Numbered from the stretch's first letter, positions 1-6,880 are shown. The stretch is 7,209 bases of DNA from Nitrososphaera sp. (GCA_025929855.1 JAICPK010000045.1:1-7209); one strand, 5' to 3'. Made by a program: numbers and translations. Notes: generated by a model not told the origin, from the letters alone.

Positions 1-49
1 CAACAATGTATGCATAAAGGGCATTGAAATTTGATCCCTGTTCCGCCAT
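1..49 (-). CDS. Possible 5' end of a divergent gene, truncated at the window edge
   Basis: On the minus strand an ATG at 49-47 opens a frame of 16 codons (MAEQGSNFNALYAYIV) with no stop before the window edge. I do not recognise the protein. Sixteen open codons are weak evidence alone. Support comes from position: the ATG lies 3 bases from a perfect palindrome, a TATA-like TTTATAAT sits about 37 bases upstream on the same strand, and the arrangement gives a normal divergent intergenic space before the GGGP synthase gene. There is no Shine-Dalgarno motif, which fits a short-leader archaeal transcript. It could equally be non-coding DNA. Confidence 0.35.
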   Translation of the reverse strand, partial: MAEQGSNFNALYAYIV

Positions 50-52
50 AAC

Positions 53-74
53 GACTATACAAATTTGTATAGTC
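53..74. repeat. Perfect 22-bp palindrome in the divergent intergenic region
   Basis: The half-site GACTATACAAA is followed immediately by its exact reverse complement TTTGTATAGTC, giving an uninterrupted dyad of 11 + 11 bases. One mismatched pair further out (52/75), two more pairs match (51/76 and 50/77). It lies between the possible divergent start at 49 and the GGGP synthase start at 137. The zero-length spacer makes an RNA hairpin unlikely, and a dimeric regulator's operator is the simpler reading. The symmetry is seen directly; the operator role is inference. Confidence 0.85.
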
Positions 75-82
75 TTTGGAGT

Positions 83-90
83 ATTATAAA
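83..90 (-). promoter_or_regulatory. Candidate TATA box for the possible divergent gene
   Basis: The minus strand reads TTTATAAT from 90 to 83. With the usual archaeal spacing of about 25-27 bases, transcription would start near 60, inside the 53-74 palindrome, leaving a leader of about 10 bases before the ATG at 49. A regulator on the palindrome would then block initiation. This depends on the divergent gene being real. Confidence 0.25.
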
Positions 91-105
91 CTTGACAACA
101 TTAAA

Positions 106-113
106 CTTTAAAA
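106..113 (+). promoter_or_regulatory. Candidate TATA box of the GGGP synthase-DP2 operon
   Basis: The A/T stretch CTTTAAAA is centred about 27 bases upstream of GTG 137, the spacing expected for a leaderless or nearly leaderless archaeal transcript. A second TATA-like stretch (TATTATAAA, 82-90) would instead start transcription near 112 and give a leader of about 25 bases. I cannot decide between them from sequence. Either places the 53-74 palindrome upstream of the core promoter for this operon. Confidence 0.35.
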
Positions 114-136
114 CGACAGCCCCCTTTAAGAGGGAA

Positions 137-883
137 GTGGCATTAGGAAAGGTCGAACAATACCTCCGGGATGAGATAAAGAATCATGGCACAATTTGCC
201 TTCCACTTATTGATTCGGAAAACTCGATGAATGTAGCATCAATTGCAAAAACAGTAGAGGAAAGAGGAGCTTCTGCAATTCTTGTTGGTGGATCGTCTGC
301 CATTGACCAATTAGAGCTAGCCAAACTCGTCGACGAAATAAAATCGACGGTTAACGTGCCTGTGATATTGTTTCCTGGAAACGTCACAGGTGTATCACCG
401 AAGGCTGACGCGATTTTGTTCAGCTCACTCCTCAATTCAGAAAACACATACTTTATTACTGAAGCACAGGCATTGGGTGCGTTGGCAGTCAAGAAATACG
501 CAATAGAGCCTCTGCCAACCGCATACATTATAGTGGGTGAGGGAACGGCCGCTTGGTTCGTGGGTAGGGCCAGGGGAATTCCATTTCATAAACCCAATCT
601 TGCGGTGATGTATTCATTAGCGGCTCAGTATATGGGTATGCGCTTTGTGTATTTGGAGGCAGGCTCTGGTGCAGCCGAAAATGTGTCACCGGAAATGGTG
701 ACAATGGTAAGGAAGCACTATGAGGGCATAATCATTGTCGGTGGCGGTATAAGGTCACCAGAAATTGCAGGCCAAATAGCTAAGGCCGGTGCTGACATTA
801 TTGTCATTGGCACTATGATAGAAAAAGAGGACAATTGGCAAGAAAAATTTTCGTCAATAGTCAAGGCCATTAGGGTGCGATGA
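137..883 (+). CDS. Geranylgeranylglyceryl phosphate synthase (GGGP synthase)
   Basis: This enzyme forms the first ether bond of archaeal lipids, joining geranylgeranyl diphosphate to sn-glycerol-1-phosphate at the membrane-cytosol interface. The protein is a short TIM barrel. Visible family motifs, in the 248-residue numbering, are D26 near the Mg-binding strand, GGSSAI (51-56), LFPGN (78-82), ADA-LFSSLLNS (90-101), YLEAGSGA (172-179), GGGIR (202-206) and AGAD-IVIGT (217-226). The last glycine-rich segments bind the phosphate of glycerol-1-phosphate. The frame is open from TTG 65, but that adds 24 residues unlike the family N-terminus, whereas GTG 137 gives the usual ALGKVEQYL beginning and normal length, so I chose GTG. 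Purine-rich AAGAGGGAA abuts it. The stop is 4 bases before the DP2 start, so the two are probably one operon. The related PcrB-type heptaprenylglyceryl enzyme is the alternative, unlikely in an archaeon. Confidence 0.93.
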   Translation: MALGKVEQYLRDEIKNHGTICLPLIDSENSMNVASIAKTVEERGASAILVGGSSAIDQLELAKLVDEIKSTVNVPVILFPGNVTGVSPKADAILFSSLLNSENTYFITEAQALGALAVKKYAIEPLPTAYIIVGEGTAAWFVGRARGIPFHKPNLAVMYSLAAQYMGMRFVYLEAGSGAAENVSPEMVTMVRKHYEGIIIVGGGIRSPEIAGQIAKAGADIIVIGTMIEKEDNWQEKFSSIVKAIRVR

Positions 884-887
884 GACC

Positions 888-3800
888 ATGATACTGGAGG
901 AAGCTGAAACTCATCTGAAGGATGTCCGCATGCCGGCATTCTATTGGCGATATCAGCAGAGTATTCTTAAGAACGTTAACAAGGGCTACCAACATGCACT
1001 TAAGGCTAGACGGCGCGGAATTGATGCAGCAGACATCATCGAGTCCAAGATTGCATATGACTTAGCAGACAGAGTTGCCAAGATGCACAATATAGACATT
1101 GCAGACAGGCTTCGAGCCCTTTTATCACAGACGACCAAGGAAAAGGCCGCGCTAAAGATAGCAGAAGAAATCGCAGCAGGCGAATACGGTTCCGGCGATC
1201 TGAAAACTCGGCTTGACAGTGCCGTCAGGGTTTCTCTAGCCGTAGTCACAGAAGGTGTGACTGTTGCTCCCCTACAGGGCGTATCGGACGTCACGATCAA
1301 GAGTAACGTCGATGGCTCACAATACCTGTCGGTATCCTTTGCTGGCCCCATTAGATCTGCAGGTGGCACCGAAGCTGCACTAACCATGCTCATTGCTGAT
1401 CATGCAAGAAAGGTGGCCGGTCTTGACAGATACATAGCAAATTCGTTTGATGATGAAACCGGTAGGTTCGTCGAAGAGCTCAGGATTTATGAGCGTGAAG
1501 TTATGGGCTTCCAGTTCAAGGTTCTAGACGAAGATGTAGTGAAATGTATTTCAAACCTGCCAGTAGAGCTAGACGGTGTTGATACTGACCCTGTGGAAGT
1601 AGTTGGACATAAGAACATGCGCCGGATTGCGACCGACCGAGTACGCGGAGGCACACTCAGAGTCATGAATGATGGGCTTATTGGCAGGAGCAGGAAGCTA
1701 ATGAAGCTAGTTGAGACACTAAACCTGGACGGCTGGAGCTGGCTGAAAGAACTCAAAGGGGCAATCCAGACGGGTAACGATGACGCTGTACACCATAGGA
1801 TGTCAGAGGTCATCACAGGCAGGCCCGTGCTTTCGATGGCAAGAAGGATAGGTGGATTTCGTTTACGTTACGGCCGCTGCTATAACACGGGCTTTGCAAC
1901 CGTAGGAATACATCCTGCAGTGCCAGCCCTACTTAACTATGCAATTGTCGTTGGTACCCAGATCAAAATGGACATGCCTGGCAAGGCGTCTACTATAGCT
2001 CTTGTCGATACTATTGAACCGCCAATCGTCAGGCTGGATGATGGCAGAGTTATACAGGTGTCTACGGTAGAGCAGGCCGAAAAGATTCGCCCTCATGTCA
2101 GTAAGATTCTATACCTTGGCGACATGCTAATAAGTTACGGAGACTTTCTCGAAAATAATGCTCAGCTGCCGCCTGCAAGCTTCGTAGAAGAAATATGGAG
2201 ACAGCAGTTACGTTCAAAGCTGCCTACAATGCAGACATCAGACCTTGACAGGGAAAGGCTGATTCAGATGGCTGAAAACCCTCTTGTCCTGCCGTCAGTT
2301 GACGAAGCATTTGAAATCAGCAAAGAACTTGGGCTGGCATTGCATCCGAAGTATTTGTTCTATTGGGACTCCCTCACGGTTGAGGAAGCACGCTACCTGA
2401 AAGACAGACTATCTAGTGAAGTGCCGTTGCCCTTTGACACTAAATTAAAGGACATCTTAGAGCGACTGGGCATAGTCCATTCTATAATACAAGACCAAAT
2501 CAGTCTTGATGACAGCAACCAAGCAACTTCATTGAGAAGGCTTCTAGGCGGGCCAGCTGTTGTTGAATCGAACAATGCCATAGAATTTGTCAACAAGACA
2601 TCCGGTATTCTTGTGATGCCCAAGTTTTCTTCTGCTATTGCTGTGAGAGTCGGCAGGCCAGAAAAGGCAGCTGAGCGCAAGATGAAGCCGCCAGTACATG
2701 TGCTCTTCCCAATCGGGGCAAAAGGTGGCTCAACTCGCGACATCCTAAAGGCCTGTAAGGAAGACTCCTTCTATACCCAAATAGCGAATAGATATTGCAA
2801 TAGCTGCAGATTGCCCTGTATCGGCACACATTGTAGAGTGTGTGGCGCTTCGGCTATGCTGCGCAATCTGTGCGTCGTATGCAGAGAGGAAGTTGAAGAT
2901 GGAGAAAAATGTGCACGTTGCGGAAGAGAAGGCCGAACTTACTCCTCAGTCAACTTTCCACTCAAGCTTGCGCTGGAGCAGGCAAAGAAAAAGCTGAGAG
3001 TAGATCCGCAAGAGCCCTTTAAGGGAGTCAAGTCACTCATGAGCACCCATAGATCTGCAGAGCCTTTGGAAAAGGGGATGCTGCGCCAAAAGCATGGTCT
3101 CTATGCCTTCAAGGATGGCACAATCCGATTCGATGCTACCAATGAGCCGCTCACTCACTTCAAGCCTGCATGGATATCTGCCAGCATTGAGAAGTTAAGA
3201 GAGCTTGGATACACACATGATTATCTTGGCAGAGATCTAATCTCGCCAGATCAAATTGTAGAGTTGATGATGCAGGATGTCATAATTCCTCGTGACTCTG
3301 CAAAGCACCTTGTTAATGCAGCGAAGTACATTGATGAAGAGCTTGTCAAGTTATATGACTTAGAGCCATTTTACAACTTGTCTTCACTTGATGGCCTTAT
3401 TGGTCACCTGATCGTAGGTCTTGCACCACACACATCGGTAGGTATTGTGGGAAGGATAATTGGCTTTGCTGATTCGCAGGTTTGTTTGGCATCGCCAATA
3501 TGGCATTCTGCCAAGCGCCGGGACTGCGATGGCGATGCCGACTCTTTAATGCTTATAATGGATGCATTTCTGAACTTTTCCTATGACTTTTTACCAGACA
3601 AGATAGGTGGGCTGATGGACGCGCCGTTACTTATTCAGCCTATTGTGCTCCCACATGAGGTTCAGCGTCAGGCACACAACGTAGATATTGCAAGCACATA
3701 CTCGCTTGAATTCTATGAAGCGACATGGAAGCAGGCCAAGGCTGCCGACATAGCTGACATAACAGAGACCATCAAGAATAGGATAGGCGATCCACGTCAG

Positions 3801-4283
3801 TTCTTTGACTATGGCTTTACTCATTTAACCAACACGCTTGTCACAAAGTCGCAGAGGAGCGCCTATTCTACTCTTAACACTATGGAAGAGAAGTTGAAAA
3901 TGCAGTTTGATACTGCAAAACTGATAAACGCAGTAGACGCTAACGAAGTTGCCGCAATGGTGCTTACTACGCACATTCTCCCTGACATAATCGGTAACAT
4001 GAGATCCTATTCTTCGCAGACATTTCGCTGCACGACATGTGGCGCCAAGTTTCGTAGAATGCCCCTAATGGGCAAGTGCATTGACTGTGGCTGCGCATTG
4101 ATTCAAACAGTGACAAGGGGGGCAGTTGAAAAATATCTTGGCATTGCAACTGACATGTGCAAACAATACAAAATTAACGATTATTTGCGCAGCAGAATTG
4201 AGTCAATAGCACTAGAACTAAAATTGATCTTCAAGGAAGAAAGGAAGACTCAATCGAGCATGATGGAGTTTATGGGTGGCTAG
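888..4283 (+). CDS. polC: DNA polymerase D (PolD) large catalytic subunit DP2
   Basis: DP2 is the polymerising subunit of the archaeal replicative PolD and works with the DP1 proofreading exonuclease, which is not encoded here. The catalytic site has an RNA-polymerase-like double-psi beta-barrel fold. Seen in the 1131 residues: N-terminal family region; GPIRSAGGTEA (153-163); FRLRYGR (324-330); RPEKA (590-594); a cysteine-rich zinc module with pairs C637/C640, C649/C652, C662/C665 and C675/C678; catalytic RRDCDGDAD, with D881 and D883 matching the essential aspartate pair of Pyrococcus DP2; and a C-terminal zinc site C1048/C1051 and C1064/C1067. The last residues, QSSMMEFM (1122-1129), fit a PCNA-interacting peptide. 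Length is normal and no intein interrupts the catalytic motif, a known DP2 intein site. ATG 888 lies 4 bases after the preceding stop; ATG 930 (residue 15) is an alternative start. The TAG stop overlaps the stop of the convergent gene. Confidence 0.97.
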   Translation: MILEEAETHLKDVRMPAFYWRYQQSILKNVNKGYQHALKARRRGIDAADIIESKIAYDLADRVAKMHNIDIADRLRALLSQTTKEKAALKIAEEIAAGEYGSGDLKTRLDSAVRVSLAVVTEGVTVAPLQGVSDVTIKSNVDGSQYLSVSFAGPIRSAGGTEAALTMLIADHARKVAGLDRYIANSFDDETGRFVEELRIYEREVMGFQFKVLDEDVVKCISNLPVELDGVDTDPVEVVGHKNMRRIATDRVRGGTLRVMNDGLIGRSRKLMKLVETLNLDGWSWLKELKGAIQTGNDDAVHHRMSEVITGRPVLSMARRIGGFRLRYGRCYNTGFATVGIHPAVPALLNYAIVVGTQIKMDMPGKASTIALVDTIEPPIVRLDDGRVIQVSTVEQAEKIRPHVSKILYLGDMLISYGDFLENNAQLPPASFVEEIWRQQLRSKLPTMQTSDLDRERLIQMAENPLVLPSVDEAFEISKELGLALHPKYLFYWDSLTVEEARYLKDRLSSEVPLPFDTKLKDILERLGIVHSIIQDQISLDDSNQATSLRRLLGGPAVVESNNAIEFVNKTSGILVMPKFSSAIAVRVGRPEKAAERKMKPPVHVLFPIGAKGGSTRDILKACKEDSFYTQIANRYCNSCRLPCIGTHCRVCGASAMLRNLCVVCREEVEDGEKCARCGREGRTYSSVNFPLKLALEQAKKKLRVDPQEPFKGVKSLMSTHRSAEPLEKGMLRQKHGLYAFKDGTIRFDATNEPLTHFKPAWISASIEKLRELGYTHDYLGRDLISPDQIVELMMQDVIIPRDSAKHLVNAAKYIDEELVKLYDLEPFYNLSSLDGLIGHLIVGLAPHTSVGIVGRIIGFADSQVCLASPIWHSAKRRDCDGDADSLMLIMDAFLNFSYDFLPDKIGGLMDAPLLIQPIVLPHEVQRQAHNVDIASTYSLEFYEATWKQAKAADIADITETIKNRIGDPRQFFDYGFTHLTNTLVTKSQRSAYSTLNTMEEKLKMQFDTAKLINAVDANEVAAMVLTTHILPDIIGNMRSYSSQTFRCTTCGAKFRRMPLMGKCIDCGCALIQTVTRGAVEKYLGIATDMCKQYKINDYLRSRIESIALELKLIFKEERKTQSSMMEFMGG

Positions 4284-5608
4284 GGCTGCTCTACGAATGT
4301 CTTGTAGATCTTGACTGCATCTTCTTTGTCCTTTGCGCCAACAATTGTAGCAGCGCCACTTGATAGGAAACTTACAGACATCCTGCCTGAATTGACTGCA
4401 GTTATTCCAAGGTTCCCCCTTGTCTTGACTATGTAGCCAAGTGACTCAGCATTCTTGATCATAGAGCTCAGGTTGATAGGCGTAGGCTCTGTAGGAGTGA
4501 CCGTCCATGTACGCTTGCCCCTATCCCTACCACATAACTCTTCAATTATCAGTTCATTGTCAGCCAACTTGCTTTCTTTCCGTGCGATTCCACATGATGG
4601 ACACTCTTCCTGGCGAAACATCTGGATGCGCTCGAATGATAGCTCATTCAGATCAATGTAGAGCAGCTTGTTTGCCAGCGTCGGTTCTCTGCCTGTGATT
4701 ATCTTGACTGTCTCTGATACCTGTATGCCTGCAACCAGGTATAGTATAGATGGGTGCACACCTTCCGTGCTGCATGCTGGCATCTCCTCTTCGTTCAACT
4801 CAGGAAACATACAGCGCAGGCATGCAGTCTTGTTTGGTAGAATTGTACAAACCGATCCCAACATGCCAAGCGCTCCAGCATATATCAGTGGAATATTGTA
4901 CTTGATACATGCGTCATTGAGAGCATAGCGAGCATCGACGCTATCTAATGCATCAATGACAATGTCAAAACCTTTGATGAGATTTTCAGCAGTATATTTA
5001 GTTACAGACGTTGGAACTGGCTCTACCTTGACTGTAGGGTTTAGCTTGCATAGTCGCTCTGCAGCAGCCTCCACCTTGACGCGGCCAATGTCGTCGTCAG
5101 TGTAGAGATGCTGTCTGTGCAGGTTGGTGACTTCAATAACGTCTCTGTCAACGATACGTACTTTGCCAACTCCCATTGCCACTAGCTGCGTGGCAACTGG
5201 GTTGCCGATGCCGCCCGCTCCCACCACACATACCTCTGCATTCCTTATTTTTTCCATGCCCACAAAGCCAATCTCTTCGAGCATCACCTGCCTAGAGTAG
5301 CGTTGAAGCTCCTCACTTGTCAACTCGGCCCCTCCCGCTACCGCTGGTAGTATGTAAATAGAATCCCCGTCCTTTAGTTGAGCCGATGTAATGCCAGTAA
5401 AGCGGACATTCTTGCCGTTGATGTAGATGTTGATAAGTGATCTTGGTTTGCCATTATGATCAAACACCCTTCGCCTAAAGTCATCGCCCATCTGCTCCGA
5501 GACTTTTGCAAAGGCGTCCTGCATGTCGGAAGCCTGTATCGAGATCTTTTTCTCTCCCTGTCCTTTGTTCAATACTGAAGGAACTACAAATTCAATCTTT
5601 ACCAACAT
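4280..5608 (-). CDS. MoaD/ThiS-like sulfur carrier fused to a MoeB/ThiF-type E1 adenylyltransferase
   Basis: This 442-residue protein has three parts. Residues 1-93 resemble a MoaD/ThiS beta-grasp sulfur carrier, ending ILPAVAGG, close to MoaD's C-terminal VAGG; here G92-G93 is internal. Residues 94-340 are an E1 adenylyltransferase: LTSEELQRYSRQ start, ATP loop GAGGIG (130-135), D154, NLHRQ (162-166), K178, D222 in DALDS where relatives often have D-x-T-D-N, candidate acyl-transfer C279, and zinc cysteines C263/C266 and C336/C339. Residues about 368-442 resemble the tail of bacillar ThiF/MoeB. E1s of this family adenylate a carrier's C-terminal glycine for thiocarboxylate formation, feeding molybdopterin, thiamine, tRNA thiolation or cysteine synthesis; which applies is not visible. 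No rhodanese domain is present. The ATG overlaps the thrC stop by one base (TAATG), with AAGGGG just upstream, so translation is probably coupled. Domain assignment is confident; pathway is not. Confidence 0.9.
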   Translation of the reverse strand: MLVKIEFVVPSVLNKGQGEKKISIQASDMQDAFAKVSEQMGDDFRRRVFDHNGKPRSLINIYINGKNVRFTGITSAQLKDGDSIYILPAVAGGAELTSEELQRYSRQVMLEEIGFVGMEKIRNAEVCVVGAGGIGNPVATQLVAMGVGKVRIVDRDVIEVTNLHRQHLYTDDDIGRVKVEAAAERLCKLNPTVKVEPVPTSVTKYTAENLIKGFDIVIDALDSVDARYALNDACIKYNIPLIYAGALGMLGSVCTILPNKTACLRCMFPELNEEEMPACSTEGVHPSILYLVAGIQVSETVKIITGREPTLANKLLYIDLNELSFERIQMFRQEECPSCGIARKESKLADNELIIEELCGRDRGKRTWTVTPTEPTPINLSSMIKNAESLGYIVKTRGNLGITAVNSGRMSVSFLSSGAATIVGAKDKEDAVKIYKTFVEQP

Positions 5609-6828
5609 TATCCCCTTATAATTGCTGAAACTTCTGCTGCATCAGGCTTGATAGTATTTAGTTTTGGCAGTAGACCTATGACTGCTTCTGTAGTTTTCAG
5701 ACCATTGCCCGTGACATAACATACGATGCGCTCGTCCTTCTCTATCTTGTTTTCTTCTACCAGTTTCCTCAATACTGCAATTGACACACCGCCTGCAGGC
5801 TCAGTGAAAATGCCCTCTGTCTGTGCAAGCAGCATAATGCCGTCGGCGATTTCCTGATCGCTTGCCTCTTCTGCAAGCCCATTGTACTGCTTTAGCCTTT
5901 TCAAAACATAAATACCATCGCCGGGGTCTCCAATTGCCAAGCTTTTCGCAATTGTCTCTGGACGTTCAACAGGGATCACCTCGTCGCTATTGCGCTTAAA
6001 TGCATCAACTATAGGGGCACAGCCGCGCGGTTGTGCTGCAACCACTTTCATATTCTTGGGACTGTCGATCAGACCGAGCGAGTGAAGCTCTTCAAAACCC
6101 TTGCATATCGCATTGAGCATGGCACCGCTTCCTACCGGGATTATCAGGCTCTCTGGTACCTTCCAATCCATCTGCTCAGCAACCTCATAAGCAAGAGTCT
6201 TTGATCCCTCTACATAGTATGGTCTCATGTTAATATTGACTACTCCTATGCCTTTCTTATCCCCAATCATCGAAGCAATCCTGTTGGCATCATCATAAGT
6301 GCCTTCAACTGCAACAAATTCGGCACCGTATGAAAGAGCTTGAGCGATCTTGACATGCTCAATGTCTGATGGCGCAAAGATATAGCATGACAGGCCTGCC
6401 TTAGCTGCATGAGCTGCAGTTGCAGCTGCCAGGTTGCCCGTAGACGCACAGCCCACGGCCTTTAATCTTGTCTCCTTGGCTCTTGAAACTGCAACGCCAG
6501 CGGGTCTATCCTTGAATGAAAACGTCGGGTTAACAGAGTCATTCTTAATGTACAAATTTTTCAGCCCGAGCCTGCTACCCAGCCTGTCTGCATGCTGCAG
6601 CGGTGTGAGGCCTGCGTTCAGGCTTACAATATTGCTTTTGTTTGCAATTGGCAGGAGCTCAAAATAACGCCAGTACGTCTTTTCCCTTAATTCAAAAGTG
6701 CGTCTACTTATAGATAATTCTTTGTATGTGACATCCAGAGGACCAAAGCACTCTTCGCATACATAACGAAAATGTGGCTCATATTCTTTGAGACATTCTC
6801 TGCACTTTAGAGATTTGATACTTCCCAT
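5608..6828 (-). CDS. thrC: Threonine synthase (PLP-dependent, fold type II)
   Basis: Threonine synthase converts O-phosphohomoserine and water to threonine and phosphate in the cytosol, the last step of threonine synthesis. The 406-residue protein begins with a zinc ribbon (C9/C12 and C24/C27). The PLP-binding motif is NPTFSFKDRP (100-109), with K106 the Schiff-base lysine. STGN (129-132) is the substrate-carboxylate loop, PVGSG (231-235) the PLP-phosphate glycine loop, EPAGG (343-347) a conserved late motif, and VTGNGLK (372-378) the family signature, whose threonine normally contacts the pyridine nitrogen. The usual G in NPTGSFKDRG is F here, and P follows the arginine; such variation occurs among true threonine synthases. 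The protein starts at ATG 6828, with a purine stretch GAGAGAG 10 bases upstream. It overlaps the sulfur carrier-E1 gene by one base, so the two are probably cotranscribed. Cysteate synthase and other paralogues of this fold are less likely alternatives. Confidence 0.93.
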   Translation of the reverse strand: MGSIKSLKCRECLKEYEPHFRYVCEECFGPLDVTYKELSISRRTFELREKTYWRYFELLPIANKSNIVSLNAGLTPLQHADRLGSRLGLKNLYIKNDSVNPTFSFKDRPAGVAVSRAKETRLKAVGCASTGNLAAATAAHAAKAGLSCYIFAPSDIEHVKIAQALSYGAEFVAVEGTYDDANRIASMIGDKKGIGVVNINMRPYYVEGSKTLAYEVAEQMDWKVPESLIIPVGSGAMLNAICKGFEELHSLGLIDSPKNMKVVAAQPRGCAPIVDAFKRNSDEVIPVERPETIAKSLAIGDPGDGIYVLKRLKQYNGLAEEASDQEIADGIMLLAQTEGIFTEPAGGVSIAVLRKLVEENKIEKDERIVCYVTGNGLKTTEAVIGLLPKLNTIKPDAAEVSAIIRG

Positions 6829-6850
6829 GTTTTCTATTCTCTCTCAATTA

Positions 6851-6864
6851 CTATATGATTAAAA
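6851..6864 (-). promoter_or_regulatory. Candidate thrC promoter (TATA region)
   Basis: On the minus strand TTTTAAT (6864-6858) and, just after it, CATATAG (6857-6851) are TATA-like. The first would place transcription start near 6835, giving a leader of about 7 bases. The second would start near the ATG at 6828, giving a leaderless message. If instead transcription starts further upstream, GAGAGAG at 6845-6839 could act as a weak ribosome binding site. Spacing supports a promoter here, but the exact box is uncertain. Confidence 0.35.
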
Positions 6865-6880
6865 CTTCTCTAAGCACCAT

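Noticed and set aside
1..52. tRNA 3' end, suggested by a T-loop-like TTTGATCCC
   Set aside because: No 5-bp T-stem or acceptor stem can be paired around it on either strand.
53..74. Intrinsic terminator hairpin of an upstream gene
   Set aside because: The dyad has no loop bases and no following T-run on the plus strand, so DNA binding by a dimer is the better explanation.
65..136. TTG-initiated 24-residue extension of GGGP synthase
   Set aside because: The extension is unlike the family N-terminus, the TTG lies inside the 22-bp palindrome, and it covers the likely core promoter. GTG 137 gives the expected length and start.
184..528. 114-codon minus-strand ORF
   Set aside because: It lies opposite GGGP synthase and has no family motif; the plus strand encodes a clear enzyme.
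986..2829. Several minus-strand ORFs of 64-135 codons
   Set aside because: All lie within DP2 on the opposite strand, have low-complexity Ser/Thr/Leu composition typical of antisense reading, and show no motif.
4455..4928. Plus-strand ORFs of 63-86 codons
   Set aside because: They are antisense to the sulfur carrier-E1 gene, which has a complete set of E1 motifs.
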